Assembly: GCA_027627225.1 (NCBI GenBank)
Contig: CM051029.1
Span: 6,442,904 to 6,506,903, forward strand
Origin: Congeria kusceri
Lineage: Eukaryota; Mollusca; Bivalvia; Myida; Dreissenidae
Length of the DNA stretch: 64,000 nt
Direction: 5' to 3'
Shown: in pieces, positions 50,039 to 62,959 of the stretch
How positions within the stretch are numbered: position 1 is the stretch's first letter
Layout: each line of letters starts with the position of its first letter
Notes under the pieces: model-generated
Databases searched by the model: none
What the model was told of the DNA's origin: nothing
Seen by the model: the letters and a program-made list of their open reading frames with translations, nothing else
Translations under genes and position numbers: made by a program

Positions 50039-50750
50039 GTATATCCGCTCCACAGTAAGACAATTGAACGCTGATTTACCAATGAAATTCTCGGGTTTTG
50101 TTTTATGTCCGGGCAATTTTCACGAACAAGCGAACCGACAAGTCTATATGTTTTGATTATTGTTTTCAGGTTATGTTCACATCAAATATATTATTGTGAT
50201 GTCTAGCTTTTGTACACACTATCTCTTTACAATCTTTTTGTAAGAACTCGTTAATTGGTGAATTAACTAATACAATTGCATTTAATATCTTCTAACTTTA
50301 TAGCTCTTCTTTACCTCTAGAACTCTTTTAAACATGTGCGACGGTCCAATCACATGATCAATTGGTGTGCTTTTATCACATATCTACTTAAAAGTGAAGT
50401 TACAAGTAGTTAAACTGCCGGTGAATTAATGATTTTACAGAATAACACAAATATTTTATAATATATTATACCTGTGTCTCTCTATGATTTTTTCAATGTT
50501 ACAACATCAAAATACTAAACCATGATTGTGAGAGCTTATATACAACTTCATTATTTTAATCACATTCTATACCTTGTAAGATAACATTCTGGGCGTTTTC
50601 AATAGCTACATATTCTTTGACTAGCCAATCACATAACGTTTTTTTTTGGATACATTTGACGTCATGTCAGTACAAAACTTTCATGATTGACCGACTAATT
50701 TTGGTAACATTAGACAAAATGCATTTCGTTTAAAAGCATGTGATACAAAA

Positions 50751-50898
50751 GATCTGACACTCGTAGTCATTTCATACCATACTGTGTTAAAGTCGTCCAG
50801 GAAACTGGTTAATAAGATCGCCAATGACTTGCATACTAACAAAAGTCCTTTAATCGATTTAATAAAATATGGTATGAAATGACAACTCGTGTCAGATC
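50751..50898. repeat. Imperfect inverted repeat (hairpin)
   Basis: The left arm GATCTGACACTCGTAGTCAT followed by TTCATACCATA (from 50751) pairs with the right arm ending GACAACTCGTGTCAGATC (to 50898). Arms are about 31 bases with few mismatches and an 85-base loop. It may be the ends of a small transposon. Confidence 0.75.
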
Positions 50899-52071
50899 AG
50901 ATCCTATATTTAAATCGCTGGAAGAATCACAACAAGTAACGTCACCAAGCCAATTGCTGTATTATGCGGTATAATGCTCGAATGCACAGTCATTCTGGCA
51001 AACCAGCATTGCATCTCTATTTCTTAGCGATTGATTGATTGATTACTTGTTGGAAAAGCACTACAACAATGGCCCGAAAAGGTTTATTTAAAAAGGCCGT
51101 TTAAATACTAATTCCAGTAAACGGAATGTCCGCCATTAAATAGTGTATTGTTATAAAATGTAATTAATTGACGTAATTGCCAGTATAACTGATATATGCG
51201 TTGTTAATGCAATCATGTTTAAGATCACCATGCGTATCCTTCTATCTTCAGCTATAACGCCAACTGGTGACGGTAAGTAAACATCGTTTATATAAAAATG
51301 TTTCGCACATGACGGTTGAAAGTTGTCCAAAATATGTTTATTCTAATCTAATATATTTATTCGGGTTTAACAAGTGCATATTTTGTTCTTAATACTATGG
51401 AAATGTAATCTCGGACAAACTGCCGTTAATGAATTATTTATAGAAGTTGTTGTCCGAGGGGCTTATGTCATATAAATATGTTTTTATTTTGAAGTATACA
51501 GTCTTATCAGTTATAATCGTACGTGTGTTTCAAATTTATATTGAAAACAATAACACGTGATATTTAAAATTTATAGTTTCTCATCATTGTATTTAATGTG
51601 TAATATATGCATGCATAGAGTAAGTCCAAGCCGATAAATCTTATTAAGGAAGATAAGGATTGTATTTAATACGTATATATATTCACCGTAAGTGGTATTT
51701 TGTATTGTTGTCCTGCTCCATGTATACGTGGCATATACTGTGACTATCCATTTATAGGCCATCAACCCTATAAACGTTTAGACCACACTACGCATTTCAT
51801 GTTCGAAATATAATATACAGTTACATATGTTTCACATATAGCTTTATCAAAATTCAGTATATAGCATGTAAAAGTTATTCTTGATCAGATCTGTCGGATG
51901 CAAAAATAACAGGCCTAATTGTAGGCTTGGCTGTTGGCTCTATTGCTGCTGTTGTTGTTGCTGTTGCTGTTGCTGTACACCATTATTAATGGAAGAAATA
52001 TGGTATAGAAGTGACTTAAAAGGGCTTAATAAGACCTTTATTATTATCAAAATAACTTTACTTTGATGATC

Positions 52072-52077
52072 AATAAA
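52072..52077 (+). promoter_or_regulatory. Possible polyadenylation signal of relic C
   Basis: AATAAA 83 bases after the relic C stop codon, within CAATAAATAAAAG. Confidence 0.4.
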
Positions 52078-52715
52078 TAAAAGCATTATATGTGCTTGTC
52101 TCTTTAATTAACATGTGTGAAACAGTTTAGAAACATACTAGTGTATGTAAATACATGTTTTAAAGTGCTGTACATACTCCACAACATACCGGTTTGAATT
52201 CAACTCTCAATGTGTATGTCAAATCATCGATGTTAGTTTTGCTGATATATGTGTTTTAGTGTTTCAGGTTCAATGTAAACTACACAAGCGAGAAAGGAAA
52301 ACAAAACAGATAATATAGTATTGATATGGTATCATCATTATAATTAAGAATGTTTATTTCATGCAATGCAGTGCATGCGTATAGAATACCAGTGAATGAT
52401 CATTTCACTCTTGGTATATGTAACTACTTTTAACTTTGTTTTTATGTTTACTTTGTTTAAATATGTGAATACCGTAATCGTCAGTGTAAACAACGGCCTT
52501 TTACAACAACCGAAAAAACATAATTAAATTCAAAACAAAAATAAAAAAGCGACTACGTCGCAGTTAAAGCTGCAAAAGTGATCAACAATTGTGGAATCAT
52601 AATGACATCATATTTATGACGTCATAATACACAGAACTTGTAGCGCTTTTCATATCTCGCGCATTTTGTTTATTTATCGTTCAAGAGCATAAATTAAAAC
52701 GAAAATTGTTAAATA

Positions 52716-52843
52716 CAGTGTTAGAACGTATTTTATTTCATTTGTGGTCATATAAACTAGACATTTTCACTCGTGACTGCGTCACTCGTGAAAATAATAT
52801 TGTTTCTATCACCACTCATTAAATAAAATACGATCTTACATTG
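52716..52843. mobile_element. Foldback MITE-like element
   Basis: A long imperfect palindrome: CAGTGTTAGAACGTATTTTA pairs with TAAAATACGATCTTACATTG, and the centre is ATTTTCACTCGTGAC-TGC-GTCACTCGTGAAAAT. The CACTCGTG core is typical of small foldback elements in bivalve genomes, from memory. Confidence 0.65.
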
Positions 52844-55800
52844 CATTAAACAAATATCCTCTATCACTTCCGCCATTATCAATATGTAACAACACTTATG
52901 ACTTTATCTCTATAAACTACATACATATGTGAAACGTATTACATTAAATGTATTGCAGTCATTATTGTATATTTTGTTATGTTTCTGACCCATTGTATTT
53001 ACAACTTAATATGTACTTATGACACACATGGGTATCTGTTTTCTTGTCAGAATCATGCATCTGTACTATTTTTTCAGGAATTGATTCAGATTGGACGTAA
53101 ATGCTTTCACTTTGTTTTATGTTGCTTACGTTTGTTTTTATACTTCACTATTTCTTTAAAGGGTGCTGTTTTTGTCGCAATAAGCATCATATGACGGTAG
53201 TTTACCCTATCGCTAAATGATTTTATAGAAGGAAACTCTACCTGTCAGATGAACTTTTGCTTTATCCGACAGGCAAGGTTTATCTGACACCCTCGTGTAT
53301 ATTCTTTTGACGGACTACTTTTTCCAGGAAAGTAAGTGTCGTCATAAACAAGTAATTTTAAAGGTTACGAAACGGGGCAATATTTAACAGTTCATCTATT
53401 GGTGGAAATAAGACACTAAAAATTCAATAATTACAGTTTATTATATACCTAATAATAAAAACTACATTACAATACATTAAATAGTAAAACATTTGTAGAG
53501 GAAAAAAATCAATAACAGTTAGCTATCGACACAATACAGGTAGTTTCGGCTCACGTTTGCCAAAATATGCTCTGGTGCTCGTAAATCCCAAAACAATTTA
53601 AAAAGATAAGACAAACATAAATGCGAAATTGCTATCAAAATAATGGCGTCATACACATGCGCAAGTACATGACGTATGGCGCAACAACAATTCCGCAAAC
53701 CACCAGCAAAATGTACATCCCAAGCGTCGAAATACTTTGATATTTCAAAAAAAGGACGAGAAGAAGGCGATACATTGGTTTAATATGATATCGGTATAAG
53801 TCTTCATGACTCATGAAAGTGTTTTCCTGTATTACACAGTGTAATACCTTATGCGAAGCTCGATCTGCGATTCGTTATCCCCGACTCGTGGATCGGATCG
53901 GATCTGAAAATTGTGATATCCACTGTCGTGAAGAACACGTTTATATTGTATAGCTTTGTACTTCGTGTATATATTTGGCTTTTATTTTATGTTCAAAAAT
54001 TAAATCATATTGCAAATTACTTTAAATAATTTATGTTTTACTTTTAACGCAAAGATTTACCACGTTTTGCGAAAGATAATAATTGTGATGTTTACATGGT
54101 TAGTATGTGTCTCGATAGAGTATACCAGTACTTTTGTGATAATTCCCGTCTACAATAGTAAATATTGTTCTCGAGCTTAAGTTAGCGGTGTATAATCCAG
54201 TGGACTATAAAATAAATTCCTTCGTGTCGGATTTGTAAACATATATGTGTACATTAATGTATCAAATACACAATAAATATGTATTGTAAAAAAGTGTCAC
54301 TATGCTCATCTTTATAGTAATGCATCAATTATTGTAGTATTTCTACAATCGTTTTTATTGTTAATAGAGTAAACATAAGTTATTTAGATCTCGCCTGCTG
54401 GCTTGTTTCACTTGTTCTTATCACAATCTGAATTGTCCCTCTGCTGCAGCTGATTTGGTGACATGATAGCAATAGTACTGCATTTGACAACATTCATATC
54501 ACTGTTAAAATTAATGTGTCTATCTCCATCCTTTATTTGTAGGAATATAGTTGTTGTCTGACGTGCGTTCATCTAAAATATGTTCTTTGATGTTTAAAAT
54601 TACCTTACTAGGGTATATCGTGCTTTATATCTAATAAAGACTTAAATATTTATCGACAGTAGCAACATTTGAAATTGTCCATTGTGTTTTACTTTAGCAC
54701 TGTTTGTTGAATAAAAGTGTTGCATGTTTGTAATTTAAACGTTGTAAAGATGCAATAGGAACTTTAATTTATAATTGCTCTACTTTGATTAAGTAATTTT
54801 ATAATAAGTCATTGAAACTTGCAATGTCAGCAAGGCCAATACATGCTCAAAATAGGTTAAACGCACAAGACAATGCAGAACATTTGCCAAACAACTTTAT
54901 TACTAGCTTGGTTATTGCCCATTCAGTTTAAAATTAATTTTGGAATGTATCACCTTATTATTTGGGCTTTATCTATTTTACAGTCCGTTGTCACTGAAAT
55001 ATTACCATACAAGTTATTTATGATATAATTGAGCATCAACTTAGGCAGATAAACAAAATAGAATGCTTTAAGGGCATTAATGTATGTAACTCAACGAAAT
55101 TATTTGTACAGTATTGTTCAGCATAAAATATTCAATATAAAATATTGCTAATAATACTGATATTTTTTCGAAATTCAAAACAATCCGGCCAAATAATTGT
55201 CACTTTTAGACATACGTAACTTCGCATTAGGCGAACGGTTATCACTGTGTATTGTGTGATATTTAAAATGCCGAGATTAACTTTGAAGTTGTGAATTTTA
55301 TTCAAATGAATAAAGATGTGTTCTCCATATTTGAATCTTAATTTGGATGTTATCTTCCTAGTTTGGTTTACCGACGAATTGGGCTTGATAAAGAGTCCGT
55401 TTCTTTTTCGAATTTACTGCATAAATGAAAGCATAAATTTGTCATTCTTAACAAAAGAGCCATTGTACGACTTTGCAGTTTGATAAAACGTTTAATGCAT
55501 TTGATATGATGAATTAAGCTTAGATTACACGAGTGTCAAGCATACACGAGCCATTAAAATCCTTACTTTCTTGAGAAACATCGCGCGGACACGCATTGAT
55601 CAGCTGTTTATGATGTGTATATTATACTAGCGTAAAGTACATGGCTATATATCTCACATCCTACATAAATGACGCGATCCGAATGGCTAAGGGCGATCAC
55701 ATGGATATGGGGTATTTGCCAAACACCAAGGCATATATATTTTGATAGCCCAAAGAAGTTTAATGTTGCGTTGTATTTTGCTCGATTTCCTTTTGTTAAT

Positions 55801-56795
55801 TGTCAATAGATATCAATTAAAAGAGACCAGTAAAAGGTAGTCGGTATGGTATGTTCGTTACACTGAGGGTATATGGGATATACAGCTATGATATGATATG
55901 AAGCCATAAGGGATGTATTTCCCATACACCTTCTGTTAGTGCTCTCGATTATGGAATGAAACCACTGAGGGTTATACTATTATAAAATTTCGCATGCGAA
56001 ACAATGGCAATATATTATAAATGTATATCAAGAATGCATTGTCGGACAACTCAAAACAACCGGACGTGGTCCTAGTGTGTATGGTCTAATGCCTGAACCA
56101 TTATCGCAAAGAAAATGTTAGAAAATGTGATTTTCTAGTCTTTTGTTCGTAATGTTCACCCTGAAACGTGTATTGAAATAATAATGACTATGGCGATCAA
56201 CAACATTACTACATCAAGGAAAACATAAATTGTGACAGCTATCAATATGTCTGCTAAGGGTATTCCATCTAAATATATTCATTAAAAGAGGCAACATAGG
56301 ACACATGTCATCATTAAATACATGCGATTTAAACTTATGTCCAAACTTGTATTAATCTGCTGATGGCAAATATTAGCAACAGCAGCAGCAATTATTTTAA
56401 CCATGTTTACAAGTACTAACCACTCTCATGTATTGGCATATTTCACAGCTAAACAAGTAATACAACATAGAATGTTCATGTGATATAATTTGAAATTAGG
56501 TATTTTTACAAAGCGTTAATATTATATACTTTTGGATACATTACATCGACATTCATGTTGTAGAGATATAAGTGTTATTAGTAAAGTAGACTGTAGAGAT
56601 ATAAGTTTAATAAACAGTAATACATTTATCTTAAGCATCGATACTGAAATATCAAGATTTGTTTTACAACAACGTGTACAACAAACGTGTCAAAACGTTT
56701 TTCTACACAAAGCCATATAAGCGGTTATATTGAAAACAGTGTTGTTATAGTTGCATATAGTCTCAGACTAAGCTTGATCTTTAAAGAATGAGTAA
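52844..56795. other. No recognisable gene
   Basis: AT-rich sequence. A repeat-like patch near 53240-53290 (GTCAGATGAACTTTTGCTTT, and GACAGGCAAGGTTTATCTGAC) and a GGATCGGATCGGATC stretch near 53891 are the only structure noticed. Confidence 0.4.
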
Positions 56796-57320
56796 AGCCC
56801 GAGTCACACTGCAGATGTCGTAATCTGCTTTGAACATGCTCAAAACCCTCACAAAAATGAAGCAATATTCTTGCGTGAACCTGCGTAGGACGTAGACCGT
56901 CGTGGGTAACTACATTCGTTATCTTGGAGAAATCTGAAATCAGCTAAGTCGTAAGTTAACTTGGCATATGTCCTACGTATGTGGTTGTACGTCAATAAAA
57001 GACAGAGCTCAAGCGTGGAAGGGCACTTGCTGACTGACTTTTGACTACGAGGATACCAACGTTATGTACTTCATTGCTGAAACATATTCTTACTACGTAT
57101 GAAAACATGTTTCTTGTAATTTAATATAAAACCTGTTGCTGTCGCTCTGTGGACTGATTATCGTACAGTTCAATAAACAATCATGCATTTGATCGTTTAT
57201 TACTGTCTTCTAGTTCAAATACTCGTATATAGTTGCTAGTCCTGTGACTTGGGCAAAACACGTGAACACTGTCAAGGGTCCTGCAATCCTAAAGTTCTAC
57301 AACTCAGTGTGACTGGGGCT
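56796..57320. mobile_element. MITE-like element with terminal inverted repeats
   Basis: Left end AGCCCGAGTCACACTGCAG and the complement of the right end, AGCCCCAGTCACACTGAG, match with few differences. The interior holds ACGTACGT-type motifs (CTTACGTxx, CCTACGTATG). A related right end is seen near 42446-42470. No transposase frame. Confidence 0.6.
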
Positions 57321-57660
57321 TCAATACACATGTGTCCAGTTACACGGAATAATATAACGTGTAATACATTTATCCTATTACGATTGTTTTATTACGCTAT
57401 ACAATATCTAATGTGCAAATTACTTGATTAAATTATGGATGGGGATGCCGAAAGCCAATTCATATCAGAGAACTCTTAGAATCATACACAGCTATATTGT
57501 ATCACTATACATTATTAATCGATTTAACACATCCATTTATAAAAACGCAAAGAACATTTTGATATTATGTGAAAGATGCTCACAAAACCTGTTAATCAAT
57601 TAAACAAGTAGTTTAAAGCTACGAACGTTCACAACTATGTAAAACATAAACTACTTAAAT
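57321..57660. other. No recognisable gene
   Basis: Short AT-rich spacer. Confidence 0.4.
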
Positions 57661-57669
57661 TCAGTTATT

Positions 57670-58130
57670 AAAAATCCATTTCAGACCATACACACTTCTT
57701 TCTTAAACCATGCATACATCCAGCCCAGATAAGACAAGACAACAGATTATTGTGTAAATATAGGCCTACGGCCCAAAATGCAGAATACAAATTACCGAAA
57801 TAACACATAGTGTATAGTCTGGGGTGGATGGGTGCATGGTCTGGGCCAGATGTGTGTATTGTCTTACATGAACTCGTGTATGGTGATATATATTTATCAC
57901 CATACACGAGTTCATGTAAGACAATACACACATCTGGCCCAGACCATGCACCCATCCACCCCAGACTATACACGCATCTACCTCAGACCATACACATACT
58001 AATGTCAGACAATACACATATCTGGCCCAGACCATGCACCCATCCACCCCAGACTATACACCCATCCAGCTCAGACCATACACATACTAATATCAAACAA
58101 TAAATATATACACCTCAGACCTTACAAGCA
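57670..58130. repeat. CAGACCATACAC-type minisatellite around a perfect palindrome
   Basis: Blocks such as CCAGACCATGCACCCATCCA and CAGACCATACACATACTAAT recur from about 57681 to 58130. Bases 57810-57888 are an exact reverse complement of 57895-57973, with a six-base spacer (TATATT). The right side continues as a direct repeat to about 58125. Confidence 0.95.
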
Positions 58131-58394
58131 TCCATCTAAGACCATAAATACACACTCATCTTAGCTAAAAACGAACACAAATGGTAGAGCAATTACATAT
58201 GAAATAATAAGCACTTTAAGTAGCAATGTCGGTTCATATATATCATCATCGCCACACTAACTAGTTCGTATTTTTTCTTGCTTTCCATAGCACATACATG
58301 TACCTGCAAGGCGTGTATTTCAACAAAATATCCAATAGTAACCACTACATTTCACTGCGAATCGTTTGGAATATTGGTTTTAATTTTGACAGTG

Positions 58395-58396
<2 letters not shown>

Positions 58397-58442
<46 letters not shown>
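58397..58442. repeat. (TA)n microsatellite
   Basis: About 23 uninterrupted TA units. Confidence 0.97.
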
Positions 58443-58494
58443 TAAGAGATTCGCTAGATACGGGGTGTTTTCCAATATAAGACCCTTGTTGTGG

Positions 58495-58544
58495 GGTGTC
58501 CAAAAATTGTGGGGTGTTTATAACGCCCCACAATTTAGGACACC
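58495..58544. repeat. GGGGTGT hairpin
   Basis: GGTGTCCAAAAATTGTGGGG then TGTT pairs with AACGCCCCACAATTTAGGAC then ACC across a three-base loop. A second direct copy of TTGTGGGGTGTCC lies just upstream (from 58489). Confidence 0.8.
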
Positions 58545-58559
58545 TATTTTTCGATAATA

Positions 58560-59750
58560 CACCATAAATATATGTTATTGGTGAAATATGGCAACAACTA
58601 GGTTTTATATTTAAATCATATATACAGTAAAACACAGTTATTTCCCTTGTGTTAATACACTAGAATGCTATTAAAATTGCATGTGGAGATTAAACTACCC
58701 GATAATGAGACACACACCAGGCAGCTGGATACTTTACGCTCTGTTAATCTTTGTGTAAAAATCTAGACTATCATTCAACCTGATTTTAAACCTAACTTTG
58801 TTGAATGTGAAAATATCAAAATTCCAGTTTATGAAATGTTTGAACTAATTAGAAACAAAAATAAAGTAGTGTTTTCATTTTAACCCAAGAAAATAGTTAA
58901 GACTGCCTAGCGTATTAAGCAGTTAGTATTAATATCCGGTAAATAAACAAATAAATACAGTTAATAATAAATGTATTGTGTTTTTAAAAGGTCTAAGGCT
59001 GGTGATGATTATTTGATTGTAGCAATTATTATGATTTTTTTTATGATTTTCTTTGTTTATTAACATTAAATGTTGACTTGCCATCATTATGGACTATTGT
59101 GATGCAGCATTTAGCAAAAGATTAACATTTACTTAGTATGTCTTTATGATAATTAACATATTTATTATGATTTTAATAATATTTTTTTCACAATGTGTTG
59201 AACTTTTATTTACTGAACATGTACATGTCCTGTCCATTATTTTTGTATGTGTTAATACTAACACCATCACTATAATTACTCCTCCGATTACTACTAACAC
59301 AATTACCACTATCATCGTTGAAAAAAAAACCATATTGTTTCCATTTATTAACAAACATTAGTATGTGAGTAACTGACAAACTAATAGCAACACTGTTTTT
59401 AAACGTTAATCTTACACATTTTGCCTTTAACATGTAAGCAAAGTAAGAAAACATGTATTTACTTATCTCCTACGATATATATTTTTATTCAAAGAGTGCA
59501 TGCTAAGTATGAAAGGAAAACACTTTCAAGATCTCAAGTCAGTTTTATAACTACTGTGTTAATTAGGTATTTAAACACAAAGAAATTCACGTTTAAACAT
59601 CTTGCTCAAATTTACCGCTCAGATAGTGCCAACATGCCAAGGCTTGATATATGGCTATTAATGACCACAAAGGGACCATTAAATTTGGCTGCAGTAGCTG
59701 TTCTAATGAAGGCTAACGGCACTTGAAAGCAATACACACCAAAATAACAT
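58560..59750. other. Spacer with one isolated module of the downstream satellite
   Basis: 59253-59318 carries TAATACTAACACCATCACTA and CTCCTCCGATTACTACTAAC, the same 65-base module found inside the trinucleotide block at 60130 and 60550. The frame at 59421-59726 has no recognisable domain. Otherwise nothing. Confidence 0.5.
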
Positions 59751-59789
59751 CAACTTGCTACAACTACTGAAACTACCACTATCATTATT

Positions 59790-60281
59790 TTTACTACTGC
59801 AGTAATTCTTCATATTCTATAACAACATCAACATCTACTACAACAACAACAACAACAACTACTACTACCACTACTAAGTATTCTACTAATAATACTGCTT
59901 TTGCTGATGCTGCTGCTTCTACTACTACTACTTCTGCTGCTGCTGCTACTACTTCTACTACTACTACTACTACTACTACTGCTACTACTACTACTACTAC
60001 TTCTACTACTTCTACTGCTACTGCTACTAATTTTACTATATTGTTATAGTTATAATTGTACTACACTACTACACTATCGTCACCACTACTACTACTACTC
60101 CCAATACCACTACCATTACTACTCCTTCGACTAATACTAACACCATCACTATAATTACTCCTCCGATTACTACTAACATAATTACCGCTATCTGTTTACT
60201 ACTGCAGTACGTCTTCAAATTCTATAACAACATCAACCTCTAAAACAACAACAACAACTAATACTACTTCTACTACTACTT

Positions 60282-60322
<41 letters not shown>

Positions 60323-60423
60323 GCTACTACTAATTTTACTATATAGTTATAGTTATAATTATACTACACTACTACTACAACTGCTGCTGCTGCTGCTGCT
60401 ACTACTACTACTACTACTAATAC

Positions 60424-60459
<36 letters not shown>

Positions 60460-60626
60460 TATGCTACACTAATACACCACCGTCACCACTACTTCTACTT
60501 CTCCCAATATTACTAAAACTAACTCCACTACCATTTCTACTCCTTCGACTACTACTAACACCATCACTATAATTACTCCTCCGATAACTACTAACACAAT
60601 CACTGCAAATACTACTACTACTACTG

Positions 60627-60675
<49 letters not shown>

Positions 60676-61160
60676 CACTACTACTTCTACTACTACTACT
60701 CCTACTACTAATTCTTCTACTACTACTACCACTACTACTACTACTACAACTATTACTACTACCACTACTACTACTACTATTTCTACTACTACTATTACTA
60801 CTACTTCTTCTTCTACTACTACTAATTCTACTAGTACTCCTCCGATTACTACTAACACAATCAGTGACAATACAACTACTACTACTACTACTACTTCTTC
60901 TTCTACTACTACTACTACTACTACTATCACTAACACCACCACTACTTCTGCTCCTTCCACTGCAGCTACATGTAGCGCAACCACCACCTCTACAACTATT
61001 CACCCGACCATAACTAATGCTCCCAACACCATTAATACAGCTGCTTCGACTACTACTAACAACAACACTACCACCACAACGTCTACTTTTCTGACTACTT
61101 TTAACACAACCACAACCACTATTACCGGTACTTTTCTTTGGAATACTACTAACAGTAACT
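59790..61160. repeat. (CTA)n block with higher-order units
   Basis: Triplets on the plus strand are CTA/TAC. Non-triplet modules recur: TACTGCAGTAxxTCTTCAxA (near 59797 and 60201), TAGTTATAATTxTACTACAC (60045, 60346), and TTCGACTAxTACTAACACCA (60125, 60543). The spacings of about 300-410 bases indicate larger duplicated units. Confidence 0.93.
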
Positions 61161-61199
61161 ACTAGTAATAATTTACCACCACCAGAAGCATCACCACCA

Positions 61200-62010
61200 A
61201 TGCTACTCCTGGTGGTGGTGGCGGTAGTGTTAGTAATTGTCGGAGATGTGCCAGTACAGGTTGTGTTCATATTAGTTGGAGTAGTAGTAGTGATAGTGGT
61301 TGTGGTGTAAATAGGAGTCGGATGAGTAGTAGATGTTGTGATGATGGAAGTGTTAAAAGTAGTCGGATGCGAAGTAGTGGTGGTGGTGGTGGTGGTGGTG
61401 GTGTTAGTTGTACACGTAGGTATAGAAGTAGTGATGGTGTTAATAGTAATCGGAGGAGTAGGCGTGGAGGCGGTGGTATTGTTCGTACTAGTATGAGTAG
61501 TAGTAGTAGTAGTGGTGGTGGTGGTGGTGTTAGTAGTAGTCGGAGTATATATGGCAGTTGTGTTAGTAGTAGTCGGAGGAATGGTAGTGGTGGTGTTGAT
61601 GTTAGTAGTAGTAGTGGCAGCGGTGTTAGAAGTTAGAAGTAGTCATAGGAGTTGTAGTGGTGGTGACGGTGGTATAAGTAGTAGTAATAGAAGTAGTATT
61701 GGTGGTGGTGAATTTGTTAGTAGTAGCAGTAGGGGTAGTAGTGGTAGTGGTGGGGGTGTTAGTAGTGGTCGGAGTATTAGTAGTGGCGGTGGTGTTAGTA
61801 GTAGTCGTAGCAGACCTAGTTGTGGTGGTTGTGTCATCAGTAGTAGTCGTATGAGTATTAGTGTTGGTTCTGGTGGTGTTAGTAGTATGAATAATAGTGA
61901 TGGTGATGGTTGTGGGGGTGGTATTAGCAATAGCAGTAGATGGAGTACTGGTAGTGGTGTTAGTAGTAGTCAGAGTATTAGTAGTGTTGGTTTTGGTTCT
62001 GTTAACGCGA
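61200..62010. repeat. (GTA/GTG)n block, opposite strand bias
   Basis: From about 61200 the plus strand turns to GTA/GTG/GTT triplets. TAATAGTAATCGGAGGAGTA (near 61440) is close to the reverse complement of the satellite module on the left. The whole 59.8-62.0 kb region is therefore an imperfect giant inverted repeat. Ser/Gly- and Val-rich frames are artefacts. Confidence 0.93.
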
Positions 62011-62039
62011 TATTATATGGATTTTATATAGAAATGTAG

Positions 62040-62540
62040 CTTATAATTATAATGAATTAATGTTGTATATGATGTTGATATGTATAATGTTGTATTATAT
62101 AATCACAAAGCAAAACTTATTTCAATGAATTCTTAAATATGAACTGCTAACAAACCAGTACCAACTGAAGTTAAACACATTCTTTTAATTTACTGGCTGT
62201 CCTGACACCCATATATCAACTTGGGCATTACTGGCGCCCGTAAAAACATCGTGTTAATATATATTTACGGGAGATTCTTTCAACTGATTTGAATCATACT
62301 TGTACTTTATCATGTTACAAAGAGTTCTTTATAGAAGGAATTCTGTATAATTTTGTCACTAGAAGAGAGTATTTAAGTGCTTTTTTGTGGGTCCTTTGAA
62401 ACATGTTGTTGATAATATTTGTTTAGCCCATAGTATCAAACCTGGCCATGATACAAATACTTTAAACATATCGTGATCTTAAATAAATTGCTAATTTCTA
62501 ATTATTCAAAAACATAAGAAGTACATGTAATGAAAAAACT
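62040..62540. other. No recognisable gene
   Basis: AT-rich spacer between repeat blocks. Confidence 0.4.
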
Positions 62541-62589
62541 TTATGAAGAAGAAGTAGTTGAAATAATTATGACAATACGTCAGATAATA

Positions 62590-62776
62590 GAAGTGGTACT
62601 AGTATTTGTAGTAGTAGTAGTAGTAGTAGATGTAGTAGTAGTAGTAGCTGTGGTGGTAGCAGTAGTAGTAGTTGTAGCAGTAGTAGTAGTAGCAGTAGTA
62701 GTAGTAGTAGTAGTAGTGGTAGTAGTAGTATTAGTATTAGTATTAGTATTAGTAGTAGTAGTAGTAGTAGTAGTAA

Positions 62777-62828
<52 letters not shown>

Positions 62829-62955
62829 GGTAGACGTACAAGAAGTACTTGAACTACTACTACTACTAGTTCTACTGGTAGAAGTAAAAGTAGTTGTAGT
62901 TGTTGTTGTAGCAGTAATAGTTGTAGTAGTAGTAGTACAGGTAGTAATAACAGTA
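62590..62955. repeat. (GTA)n block
   Basis: Trinucleotide tract on the plus strand with GTT, GCA and GTG variants, and a short reversed CTACTACTACTACTAG insert near 62853. Confidence 0.95.
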
Positions 62956-62959
62956 TTAT

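Larger units (their letters stand above)
47250..51989 (+). pseudogene. Relic C: V-like Ig, Ig, stalk and transmembrane gene, broken
   Basis: Exons: V-like Ig about 47250-47569 (KQFAEVGQHSQLVFNYTWAS, frameshifted near 47428 and again near 47510, acceptor decayed to TTTCAT); Ig 49484-49805 (VHWIKYTG, VIQEYANGMC, YTCFIKEL, GCSAAIEG; TGA at 49676-49678 and a probable frameshift near its start); stalk 51252-51272 (PITPTGD); transmembrane 51889-51989 (DLSDAKITGLIVGLAVGSIA followed by a Val/Ala run, then HHY and TAA). The last three exons join in phase 1. The Ig exon is a homologue of gene B exon 2 and the V-like exon of pseudogene D. The signal exon is unknown; 22407 is a distant candidate. Confidence 0.75.

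Noticed and set aside
57668..58103. Opposed frames with the same protein sequence on both strands
   Set aside because: Result of the perfect palindrome; no coding evidence.
60464..61270. 268-residue Ser-rich minus-strand frame
   Set aside because: Composition follows the repeat (AGT/AGC codons); several other frames are open in the same place.
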